From Trifolium pratense (taxonomy: Eukaryota; Streptophyta; Magnoliopsida; Fabales; Fabaceae): DNA of 64,000 nucleotides. A program made the position numbers and the translations under genes. Within the stretch, counting starts at the first letter, position 1. Every line of letters begins with the position of its first letter. The notes under the pieces were generated by a model that saw nothing but the letters and a program-made list of their open reading frames with translations, was not told the origin of the DNA and made no database searches. The stretch is taken from the NCBI RefSeq assembly GCF_020283565.1, contig NC_060060.1:70913257-70977256 (forward strand), written 5' to 3'. Positions 12,090-23,135 of this stretch are shown piece after piece.

Positions 12090-14339
12090 ACATATAATGA
12101 AAGACTTGAAATCATCAATAATAGACTAGAAATTAATATTTGCACTAATACTTAAATTAATATATGTATGAGGGACTTACAGTCATCAATAATAAACTCT
12201 AAACTAATATTTACATTAATATTTGGACGAATATATATAAAAAATAAGTTAAAATTATTTATAAAATATTTATTTATTTTAGAAAAAATTAGACTGGGCA
12301 GGTGTGTGTGGCATCCAAAGATACTAAATTAGTTACACGTGGAGGAGGGATTGTCAAAGGTAAATCTGGTTCATTAGTAAAAAAGGGAATTGAAAATATT
12401 ATTTGAAAAAATGGGTTCAAAAGGAATAGAATCTTCAAGATGATGGGTGGGGACTTGTGTTGAAAAATGTGGTACGCAATAATATTAGGGTGAAAATTTG
12501 AATTGGTATCAATTGGTTAGTTCTAGTATTTTTACATTTATTTATTTTAGATTGTTTTAAATGATAATAAATTATAAAAGGTAAAATTGGATTTTAGATA
12601 AAATATCAAGGGTAAATACAGTAGAAACAATAATAAGCTATAAGTTAATAAGCTAATTTAAGAGTCCGTTTGACCTAGTTTTTTTCCTCTTCTTTTTACT
12701 TAAAAGTAAGAAGTTAGGTCAAATAACAATTTTCAGAAGTTACAGTAAAAAAACAGTTTCTATATTTTAGGAAAAATTATAATATATTATCAAATATATC
12801 TTTTAACACTATTATAATAAAAAAAAATCAACAAATTTTAATTTTGTTTTTATAAAAAAAAAATTAAGATTTACCAAACAATATTTTAACTTTAGTTAAA
12901 AAACTATTATTTCTACCTTTATGATTAAAAGAGCTTTTACACCTAAAAAAGTTAGGTCAAACGAGCCCTATATAACGTTGAAAAATAAGCTATAAACTTG
13001 TAAAATAAACTATAAGCGTTATAAACTTGTAAAATAAACTATAAGCTATAAACTCTTGGTGAAATGACCGTTATCACACAAATCTTTTTTAGTTATATGA
13101 GTTTATAAGCTATAATGTTAAAAGCTAGTTTATTGGTATTTCCAAATAGATCATAAATCAGAATTTTGATCTTGACAAACAGATCCTGAGTAAAATGCAC
13201 ACAAGAGTACAATGTACTTATAAAATTATACAACTAAAATGAAAATAAATTGAAAATAAAATTCCAGTAAATAAAAATTAATTTAATAATAGTATAAAAA
13301 TGATATATTAAATTAATAAAATGAGATATTTGGTACAATGAGACTTCCTCTTATTTGTGTTTCATCTCTCAACAACTTCTCTATTTCTAAGTTCGATTTA
13401 TAGTTTTATTTCCTCCTTTGTTGTTGTACATGTACACTTCGGCATGAAATATATATTACATTAAAATAATATTTTGACATATATAAATAATTTAATAATA
13501 ACATATAAATTAAAAGATGATTTTGATGAAAGAGGATAAAATATGGTATGGACACTTTATTATAGCCTATTATAAGAATGATATTACATGAACTTATCAA
13601 ATATGGACTGATAAAAAATATGATGATCCTTTACGATGAAAATACAGAGCTATTTATAGGTTACAATTTTCTTCTTCCCCAAGTTTGATCTCCTTGAATT
13701 TCGGCTGCCACCGTCTTCTACGGCGAACCAGCGCAAGGATAAGGATGATTATTCTTTCCTTCGTCCTCAAGCTATGGAAGAGATGGGGGGGGTGATGGTT
13801 TCTTCCCCGCGAAGCTAGGCAATTGACCATTTGGAAGAAAAAGATATTTTGAGCGCGATTCCTAGTTCAAAGATAATTGGCGCCACATCGCTTCATCCCA
13901 CCATGTCATGTGTTCGCCATCTTGCATACTGGATCTTCATGGATCATTTTGATTGGACTTTGTTACTTTTGAATTTATTGGGCCTAACTAATTTATCTTT
14001 TAGCCCACTACCCGGTCCACATATTAATAGAGGAAATAATAGAGTTAAACTCGGATACTCGACTTTGTTTTACATGTACCGCGTCCACCACTATTTTAAA
14101 AGTCACTTTCAACCAAAAAAAAAAATGTTATATATATGATCTTTCTGTCTCTTTTGAGAAGTTCCAAAAAAACTATTTGTCCCGTCAAAAAAAGAAAAGA
14201 ACCAAAGAAACTCGACTCTTTTGGTAAGCATATGCATGTTCACTCAACTAAAGTTTCATTTATTTATAAAAATACTGTACTTTATAAATTCTATTTATTT
14301 ATTTATATATATGATCATGCAGTGGCAAAAGAATTAATT
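12090..14339. other. Intergenic AT-rich region between element B and the RING-H2 gene
   Basis: No coding sequence is supported. It contains pieces of an AAGCTATAAG-type repeat on both sides of the MITE at 12662-12968. A TATA-like CCTATAAATA on the minus strand lies at 13651-13660, with about 300 bp of more GC-balanced sequence to its right (13660-13990) that could be part of an old LTR or a lost gene; no coding match is visible. Confidence 0.5.
12662..12968. mobile_element. MITE-like element with ~20-bp terminal inverted repeats
   Basis: The left end GAGTCCGTTTGACCTAGTTT and the reverse complement of the right end, GGGCTCGTTTGACCTAACTT, agree at 16 of 20 positions. The body is AT-rich, 307 bp and non-coding. 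The element sits inside another AT-rich repeat (AAGCTATAAGTTAATAAGC on the left, ATAAGCTATAAACTTG on the right). No clean target duplication was found, so the superfamily is left open. Confidence 0.6.
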
Positions 14340-16697
14340 ATGAATGTAAGGAAACATGATATGATGCTAAGTAGTGTTCCAAAGACTTCAACAATTACAA
14401 ATTCTGCTACTCCTTCAAATATGTTTCCAGAAGAACTTCAACTTCAGCTTTATCAAGCTTTCATATTCTCAATTCCTATACTATTTTCAATTATTCTCTT
14501 TCTCCTTTTTTACTTGTTTTACCTTAAGAGAAGAGCTTCCTCTTTCTCTCCACACTTACTTCCAAGGATTAATCCTCCAACTACATATCGTTATTATTCT
14601 TCTTCTTCGGTAAGTTCATTCATTCATTACTAGCTACTTCCTATTTCCTTCATCATACATATATACAGAAAGATTTAGCGGCACAAATTATTGTCCATCT
14701 ACTTGTCGTTCATGTGTAATTATCTTAAATATATATTATTTAATTTATCGTATTAGCAAAGAATTTATATATAGCATAGAGTTACAAAATTTTACCGATT
14801 AAACAGTTGGATTAAAAATTTATTATATAGGAGGCTAACTCCACAAATTTTTATAAAATTTCGAAATTATTTGATACTTCATCTATTAATTGTAATTGAA
14901 CGTATACTAATTTATTTTAAAAATATAACTAAATGTTGACTATTCAAATACATAATTAACTACAAATGTAAATTTTTTATTAATTTATAAAAATTTGTAG
15001 AGTTGATTTATTAAATAAATTTTCTTTATTCAACTGTTGTATTGGCATGAAACTTAAGGTTTACAATAAGTACTACGTTATTAAGTAGAATTAATCTTAT
15101 TGTTTTTAATAATCTCATAGCCTCGCCGTTTGGATTTAACTGTGCAATTCTTGGACAAACTTCCTAGAATTTTGTTTGACGAGGATTTACAAGCAAGGGA
15201 TTCAGTGTAAGTTTCCATTTTCTTTTTCGCTATATTAATTTGTGTGTCTATATGTTTTAATATATGTTATGTTTTGTGAAAGAAGTTTTCAACTGAATTT
15301 ATCAACAAAAAAAGAGAGGTTTTCAACTGAATTAATTATAGTTGCTATTGGTTTCTTTTCATGAATTCATTTTTTGCTCATGAGCATATAATAGCTTTTA
15401 ATTATAGTTGTTATTACAGTTCTAAATTGAAAGAACTATATTTTGTGGTAATTTCAATTTCATCACCTTTTGGCTTGTCGTAAAATTATACTATTTTACT
15501 ACTAATTGTGTTCTTCCAAAGCTGACAAATTATAACAGAATCTTCAATTCATGAATTACTTAGAATATTTAATGGCAACCACTATTTTCAAAAAAGTGCT
15601 ACATGAAAAGAAAGGTGGTAAAAAGGATAACTAGAATATATGAATTGATTGTTTTTCTTTACTTTTGACATTGGAGAAAATAACAGATACTACATTTGAA
15701 TGTGTCTATGTCTCAACCAGAATAAAATCGCAAGAGAAATTCTGCCAAAAAAAAAAAAATCATAAAGGAAACAAATAAATTCTGCATGTGTGACTGACCC
15801 AAGTTGATTAGAATCAAAATATTGATATAATACTAGTCATCCTATATTTGTTCCTCAATAATTTTCAATTGATCACAAAGTGCTGAATTAGGTTCCCGAC
15901 AGCCAACACTTTTTCAAATGTGAACGGTCTAGAAAAAATAGATTTAATTTTATAGTTTTAAAATATGAATTTTGAATTTGAACAGTTCAATCTTAATCAG
16001 TTATAAATCCGTGGCTACAGGAATTTGCTGAATCCAGTAAATCCGAGTCCGTGCAGAAATTGGATTCCTATAACAGCCATGTACTTTTTTGCACCGTGCT
16101 GGAATTATATATATTTTTATGTATAAAATTCTAATATGAGATAACTTTAATTATTTTTAAAATTGATTCAATAAAACTAAGCAAACAAAATATGAGGCCT
16201 AAAGTTTTTGTTGTTTGGGACACAAATAGCACTTTGGAGGGTCTAATTTACTTGGGTTGGTCCCGTTCTCTTTTAAAAATCCCTATATTTAATTAGTCTT
16301 TGACTTCTAATATGATATGATTGTCAAGTTGTACTATATATAATATGAAGCTTTGGAATGAAGCTAATTATGATAAGTTGCAAAAAAATGTTGAAACAGA
16401 TGTTGTGTATGTTTGGGAGAATTTGAGGTGAAAGAAGAGTTGCTACAGATTCCATATTGCAAGCATGTGTTCCACATAGATTGCATACATCATTGGCTAC
16501 AATCAAATTCCACTTGTCCACTTTGTAGATGTTCCATTATTCCCACTACAACCAAGTTCCTTAATCCAGCACCACCTATTAATATTATTATATCTGACCC
16601 ACCACACCAAAGTCCTATTAATTCAGATTCTCCATTACAAATTTCATCATTGCCAAATGAATATGGTGCTTCCTCAAATATTATGACAAGGGAATGA
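14340..16697 (+). CDS. ATL-type RING-H2 finger E3 ubiquitin ligase (ATL58/ATL59-like), 3 exons
   Basis: Exons 14340-14609, 15121-15206 and 16400-16697 join in frame (phases 0 and 2) to about 217 residues. A hydrophobic segment (LYQAFIFSIPILFSIILFLL, about residues 36-62) predicts one membrane span close to the N terminus. A middle exon carries the ATL linker (DKLPRILFDEDLQARDS). The last exon holds the RING-H2 domain in order Cx2C, Cys, His, His, Cx10Cx2C (CCVCLGEFE ... CKHVFHIDC ... CPLC), with all eight zinc ligands present, so ubiquitin-transfer activity is plausible. The tail is Pro/Ser/Asn-rich. Membrane span, linker and RING order match the ATL family, and the N terminus resembles ATL58/59. 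The start is uncertain: the frame is open upstream to 14136, and Met at 14340 was chosen because it precedes the conserved part. The substrate is unknown. Confidence 0.87.
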
Positions 16698-17574
16698 TGC
16701 TTAATTTTGATATTTAATTAATTAGTACACCAAGCTATTGTAGCTTGTTTGATTACATTCCCTAAGAAGTTGATGAAATAATATTTAGTCAATTTTAACT
16801 TGTAACTCGGAATATTATTCTTAGTTTGTGGAATGTAAACACAATTTCTATTTTTGAGAATTGTTTTTTTTTTTCCTTTTTTCTTTTATGAAAGGGTAAA
16901 CTACGAAATGTGCAAGTAACATGTACAAAAAATACTACAAGAAAACATGTTTTATTTCAAGGGACCGAAAATCCTTGGATAAAACACAAATAGTTCTTTG
17001 AAAATATTATTTTCCGAGGAATGTTACATATGATATGCCAACTTCAGGTGGATGCGTACCCTAGACGTCATCCCAATTCGACATTAAGAATCTAGAAACA
17101 TCAACATGCTTTGTTTCTAGCATCGATATAACTAGGGGGCTGTTCCCAGTTATGATCACACACACAATTTGTTCACTTGCTATGTGAGCGCACCTTCACC
17201 AAATTTGCAACCTTGTCATAAACATTAAGGTTCACTTAGATGTTGAGAAATCTTATTTTTATTGATTACTTTATTATTCTAACCTTGATTTGAATATTTT
17301 GTTTGGGTTAACATGTTATAAATTTATGAAGTTTTCACCGTTGATAATGGTGGCTAATCTCCATCAGAAAATCTGCGGGATACACTAAGGTGGGTTTAAC
17401 CCACCCAATTGAACATTTTACATACACATGATTAGTCATAAATCGAACCTCTGACCATTTACTAATTAAGGTGCCCAAAACCTTTTACCACACATTTATT
17501 TCCACTTGAACTAATTCGTTTTTGGTACCTTAATATGTATCTCTAATAATGTGACTAAAGTAGAAGAAGTTCGG

Positions 17575-17690
17575 GTTAGTTGGTATGGACATCGCGATAT
17601 ATGTGCAGAAGTTCGGGTTCAAACCCATGACACTCCGCTTATTCACCTTCAAGGTGGATTTTCTAGCCACTAGACTAATTTAAAAAAAAA
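17575..17690 (+). repeat. tRNA-derived SINE
   Basis: An A-box-like GGTTAGTTGGTATGGACATC is followed about 45 bp later by a B-box GGGTTCAAACCC and then by a T-rich/A-rich end. The order resembles the RNA polymerase III promoter of tRNA-derived SINEs, and the same layout occurs in reverse at 47740-47830. Confidence 0.65.
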
Positions 17691-17860
17691 AAAATCAACT
17701 TCAATTTGTTAATGTATCATAAGCATAAGCTCCCCTAATGTTTTGGGTTTAACAAATATAATAGCACTATATCAATTTTGCGTTCATGATAGTGAAAAAC
17801 ACACTAGTAATTAGTAAAAATAATTTGATAAAACTTGGGGCTTGGCCCCTTTATTTCACC

Positions 17861-17902
<42 letters not shown>
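17861..17902. repeat. (AAT)n microsatellite
   Basis: Fourteen AAT units in a row. The flanks repeat AATTTGATAAAACT on both sides, which suggests slippage within an older duplication. Confidence 0.95.
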
Positions 17903-18787
17903 TTGATAAAACTATTATTCCCTTTCCTTTATGTATTACATTTGAAAATTGCGTGCAAAAATCTTAAACATATTCATATGAAAACCGATGAAGTCTTTAT
18001 ATTTCTTTTAACAATGAAACAATTGCAATTTTTTCATAGAGGCTAAATTTTGTATTATATATAGGAAAGAAAAGAGATAGGTGCAAGGATTTCTTCTATT
18101 CACGCTCCCCTGAATGTTGTTGCTTGCTCCCGAAAATTTCAAAAATATCTCCCTTACTACTTAAGTAATCCCTTACTACTTAAGTAATAAATTCAGGGTG
18201 CACAAAATCCGGAGAAAAAAAAATGAAGAACATTTTGCATCTTATAATGCAAACTCAATTCGCATTTTAGGATGCGAACCTTATAAAATCTAATATTTGT
18301 GTATCTCACACTCTTCATTTTATAAGGTTCGTATTCTAGGATACGAACTCACATCTTACGTTGTGAAGAGGTAGAATTAAAAGGTCGAGGAGCGCACGCA
18401 AGACTCAGGGAGCACGAAAAAAAAAAAAAAGAAAAAAAAAAAAAGCCAGGTACCACCGTACAAGATGTACTAGATCCCTACTACCCTATATACAAAAAGA
18501 CCAAACACAATTAAAATAAAAAACTAGAAAAACCAAATAGCTAGTCACACTCCTTCAAAAACCAGAAACCCCCATCCTGAGACTGCACTTGTGCGACAGA
18601 AAAAAGCAGACAGAACAAATAGCGATAAGCATAACACAAGACAACTTTTGTGATTAAATATAAAGAATAATCTAATATTCTCTATATTCTAAATTGAGAT
18701 GAAAAAACCAAACACACTATTGAAATTCAACTTAATGAAAACACTACAATATAGTACATTATTTGAAGAACAATAATGGTTGTAAAA

Positions 18788-21700
18788 TCAATGAGCATTG
18801 AAAAAAGATATCATGGTATCATAAACACCTTGTGTAGCATTGAAAGAGGCAATATAATCAATATGTGCATAATCCTCCTTAAATGACACCGCACGATTGG
18901 TAGAATTTTGAGCATTGAGTTCATTTAGCAAAATCTTCACATCTTCTACATCTGATAGAAAATCTTGTCCTCCATAGCCCAAAAATATTGGGAATTCACT
19001 TGAGATTTTTGTAACATCATAAGTTGGAGGAACAACTTGTCCATAGTGCAGTACGTTTAATAATGGATTAACATAATCATACTTTGCGATTTTGCCTGTT
19101 CTTATCACTGTTCAAATTTCATAATACAAGAGAAAGATCAATAATAAAATTTATTAGTCCTAATGATGCATAATAATAGTCAGATGATAGATTTTATTAG
19201 AAATATTGCACTACTATAAAAATTATATTTAGCTAGGGTACTATTCCGTCACTAATGCACCCAATTTCCGTCACAAAGCTATTTAACGAAGGAATTTATT
19301 ATGCCCCAAAATCTTTAAACATAGTCTAAAGTTTTACTCATCCTGTAAGAAAAATTAATTTAAATTTTAAATAATTAAATATTAAAATATGGTTTTCATG
19401 AAATAATTAGATATCGGCATTTATATTCAATCAAATATTAGAGTACCAGAATGTTCAACATTTTACTGAAGTAATTTCTTGATATCCTAGAGTTTTGTTG
19501 GATATTTATAAATAAATAAATAAATAAATAAATATTAAAAATTGAAATTGGATCTCATATCCAATAAAACTCCAGAGTACTGCAGTGTTCACATTTTTAA
19601 AACGAGAACGAAAATTTAAATTATATTTAGGTACAACAATTAAATTATTTTAAAAAAAAAAAAAAGTATTACTTCTTGGATACTTACTTTGAGAAAAATG
19701 GATCAAATTCTTTGTTGCTGTTTTTTGTGGTTCATGAGATAGATAGAAATCTATCCTAGAAGAATTTATGCAGCAATTTGGACCTATAAAATGTAAAATA
19801 TAAAAATAATATCAATAATTTTGGTAACCAGTTATATACATTAGAAATAAGTGAAATTTGTTTATCATATGCCTATAGTAATATCTAAAGTACCTGTGAT
19901 CAATGGCAATATTTGTCCGCAGTCGACGCCTAGAGTGTTGCAGAGGCCCTCTATAAGTTTTATTGCAACATCTCTGCTCAATAGAATAGCATATGATAAA
20001 TTATTTCTACTATTATTCCTTTTAATTTGCACTCATTTTTCTTAACAAAGATAGTAAAAATATGAAAGGGTTAGTTATTTTCTTACTGATATGGAACGAA
20101 TTCATGAAGGCCTAACCAGTATAAATCCTGTTATATTAAAAAAAAAAAAAAAAAAAAGGAAAGTATATTCATAATTGTACTCAATTAATAGGTAAATAAG
20201 GGCATGTTTGAATTGGTTTATTTCAACGTATTTACTTACAGAAGTTTTGTGCGAATAGATGAAAATAGTTTATTTTCAACTGAATTTTATAACTTATAAA
20301 ATTAGCATGTACTATGTATATAAAAAAAAAGATTATTTTTTGATGGAAAATTAATTTATTCGAACCTATACATAAACAGTTTTTGACAAAATTAGAGCTT
20401 ACATTATAAGTTGCAAATAAGTTTTTTATCCAAATGGAGCTTAAATAGTTTTTGCAACTCACATTAGCTAAAAAGAGGTCCGCAGCAGCCCTTGTTAACT
20501 TTGAAGGAATTAACTTCATATGAGCAATTGGACTAAGTAATGCAGCTGATCTCCACATATCAAGAAACTTCCCTTGAGATAGAGCGGCAAAAGCTATTAA
20601 TGTTCCCTAAAAATTTTATATATGTAATTGTTACATATTACATACATACACATAATAATACACTAATTATAAAAAAAATATAAGAAATAAATAATTAATT
20701 AAGAATTAACTAACCTGAGAATGACCTGTATAGTGCATTTTTTGACCAGTATGGTTGTACACATAATGCACAAAAGCAGGAAGATCGTAACCAGCTAATT
20801 CATCCCATGACCAATCCCAATAAGCCTATACATAATTATAGTAATCAATTAGAATTTTTACATCGATCGAAAAAACCAAGTCCTCGATATTGATTAAAGA
20901 CAAGGCTGCCTAGAGTTTATAGTTTACCAATTTCATCTTCTAAGCAGCCGGTTTTTACGAGAAAGACTCTAACACTATCTTAAAAATTTGAGTTATGTCT
21001 AACTCAATTTTATAAAATCAACTTATAAAGTGCCCTTTTTATAAACTCTAATTAAATCTTATAGAATTTGGTTTTTTTCAATAATATCAACTAATGGAAG
21101 TCTGAAAATTTGAAAAGTGTGAAAAACACATGTATATCATATAATAAAATATATAAACCATGTCATTAGGACTTAGTGATGTGTGTGTGGAGCTGTATTT
21201 TGTGCCACGACCATTGGCAATCCACACATCAAATCCATTGTCTGCTAACAAAAATCCCAATGATTGTTCTGGAGAATTGAGTAGCCAAATTATGCCATCC
21301 TGAAAAGTAAAAAAAAAATCATTGGAGTCAAATCAACATGTTTCATATACAATATTGTAATTTATATTTGCAACAACAAAACTTACACAAAAGAGACCAT
21401 GGTGGATTAACACAGGCGGCTTGGTCGCATTCTTACCGGACCGCCCTGCTGGGATCCTTTGCAAACTTAGGATGTAACCATCCTCTGTTGTAACCTGAGT
21501 CACCACAAAGATGAATATTGATATAAAATATGTGATTTTTCAAACGATTAAAATAAAGTTATTAACTAGTAACCAAATTTTAAATTTTGATCTTCAACTC
21601 ACTTAACCCTTAGTTTAAATCAGATAAATTGTTCAAACCCTAAAATATATGTTAGGTTAAAGTTATACTTGATGTTACATATATGATATATCACACACAA

Positions 21701-21924
21701 TTAACTTTGATAAAAAAAAAAAAAAAAAACCATGGCATAGTAATATTTACCGTATGTTCTTCACATATATAACCTTGTGTCTCAACTATAGTCTTGCAGA
21801 TACCATCATTATTAACCGAAGAGGATACTGAAAATTCTTTAGTTGTGTAAAGTGTATTTTTTCCTTGTGCTATTGCAATACAAATCAAGAGTATTGAGAT
21901 AATACTAACTATTGTACTAGCCAT
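18788..21924 (-). CDS. Secreted acid (triacylglycerol) lipase, alpha/beta hydrolase, 9 exons
   Basis: Exons from the start: 21924-21751, 21494-21387, 21299-21159, 20825-20715, 20606-20463, 20127-20087, 19973-19894, 19783-19688 and 19107-18788. All junctions follow GT-AG and join in frame to about 404 residues, close to the usual length of plant lysosomal-type acid lipases. Residues 1-21 form a signal peptide (MASTIVSIISILLICIAIAQ), so it is probably secreted or vacuolar. Domain marks in order: the N-terminal TVTTEDGYIL, the HHG oxyanion region, the nucleophile elbow GHSQG (exons 4/5), the catalytic Asp in GGQDFLSD and the catalytic His in YAHIDYI. The whole triad is present. Expected role is hydrolysis of triacylglycerol or other acyl esters, as in Arabidopsis LIP1/MPL1-type enzymes. 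No stops or frameshifts; an AT-rich intron 8 holds CACTA-like sequence. Confidence 0.92.
19209..19310. mobile_element. CACTA-like terminal fragment in lipase intron 8
   Basis: CACTACTATAAAAATTATAT is followed by ATTCCGTCACTAATG and TTTCCGTCACAAAG. A CACTA-type end followed by repeated 'ccgtcac' subterminal words is typical of En/Spm-type ends in plants. The second end was not found, so this is probably a fragment. Confidence 0.4.
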
Positions 21925-21986
21925 TTTGAGAGTTTGTGGTTATGCTTAGTTAATTATGCGTTTCCATAACAGATAAAATTAGCCGT

Positions 21987-21994
21987 GTTTTATA
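21987..21994 (-). promoter_or_regulatory. TATA box of the lipase gene
   Basis: The minus strand reads CCTATAAAACAC about 65 bp before the lipase start codon, the expected distance for a plant TATA box with a short 5' leader. Confidence 0.7.
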
Positions 21995-23135
21995 GGCTTG
22001 GTAGAGACAAAATATTATTGCACTTTAATTTTTTCTTTTGAAGGAAATTATTGCACTTTAATGGTTGTAATTAATTTTGTAACATATAACGTAACTATTT
22101 TTTATTTTATTGCACTTTATTTTATTTTTTTTAAAACAATTTTATTGCACTTTATTGATTGCAATGTATAAACGATTTTATATTAATCTTCTTTCAAATG
22201 TAGTAATTGGCATTGATGATAAAGGTACACTAATCTACCCAAAAATTCAGTAATATACGAATATAGTGTAACACAAGTGGTACATATTTAGGTCTTAATC
22301 ATTTAGTTTTTGGTTCGATCATTGGCGAGTGGCCGGTGCGTATGCAGAAGTATTTGTTGGAAGAGATCAACCACTTAAATGAATTGATGATTCAAACCAA
22401 TCCAAACTAAAGAAGAAGAAAAATCAATTTTTGTGGCACGGATCCAAAACCCAACCAATTAAAAATCGACGATGTAGTTTGATTCTGTTTTCTAATTCAG
22501 TTTTTAAGAACAGATAAACTGAAAAAATAGTTATATTTTAGTTCAGCCTCGTAACACACACCATACCACATCTAAAACTGATCCAACTTATTTTCAAAAA
22601 AATAATAAATTGGCTCAATTTTTATTTTTTTTATATGGAAAGAGGGCCTAAGCCCAAAATTGGCTCAACTTTTTTTTTGTAACACTCTTTTATGTAAAAC
22701 TTAGTAAAATTTTATTTACTTGCATAAATTGTTTTGTATAAATTTAAAAATAAGATAATTCAAACGGACCCTTAATCTGATTGTTAAGATTTGGATTTTT
22801 GTTTGTTAACACTATGTTATCGGATGAAATATTTATATGCATGTTTAATGGATATTTAGTTAAAAAAAATTGGATGGAAAAGGCAATCATTACAGCACTA
22901 GGAGACCCATCAACATTAATTTATAAGCACCTTCTATAGGAGGTTCCCAATTGAGTAATTAGGCTCTGTTTCAAAAAAAATGGCGGTTGGCTGATAAGTT
23001 AGTTTATTGCTTATAGTTGATGGTTGATAGCTTATAGTTGATGACTTATGGGCTGATAAGCTAATTAAAGTGTTTACTAAAATTAGCGGTTCAACTGACT
23101 GATAAACGTAAAATGACATAAAAAATCATTCTTAA
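21995..23135. other. Intergenic region left of the Helitron
   Basis: AT-rich sequence with a SINE-like segment (22262-22420) and, at 22965-23135, repeats of TTGATAGCTTATAGTTGATG type related to the AAGCTTATAAGC repeats elsewhere in the window. The Helitron starts at the right edge of that repeat. No gene seen. Confidence 0.55.
22262..22420 (+). repeat. tRNA-derived SINE, degenerate copy
   Basis: ACACAAGTGGTACATA, then TTTGGTTCGATCATTGGC, then GGCCGGTGCGTATGCAGAAG matches in order the better-preserved copy at 58156-58346. A-box and B-box (GGTTCGATC) spacing is tRNA-like. Confidence 0.7.

Larger units (their letters stand above)
16698..18787. other. Intergenic region with SINE, simple repeats and a repeat of stem motifs
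   Basis: Contains the likely 3' UTR of the RING-H2 gene, a CACTA-like terminus motif (TACTACAAGAAAACATG near 16932), the SINE at 17575-17690, an (AAT)n tract, a direct repeat of CCCTTACTACTTAAGTAAT (18150-18188) and a stretch at 18228-18370 where AAGGTTCGTATTCTAGGATA and related 'tagga/tgcgaac' words recur in both orientations. No coding sequence is supported. Confidence 0.6.

Noticed and set aside
13831..14139. 102-codon plus-strand frame upstream of the RING-H2 gene
   Set aside because: No motif, no splice link to the next exon, and sequence resembles LTR or intergenic DNA.
17575..17690. A tRNA gene
   Set aside because: A and B boxes are present but no acceptor or anticodon stem can be folded; it fits a SINE. 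The same applies to the segments at 47740, 58156, 60940 and 62300.
17786..18046. Open frame with a run of Asn
   Set aside because: Made by the (AAT)n microsatellite.
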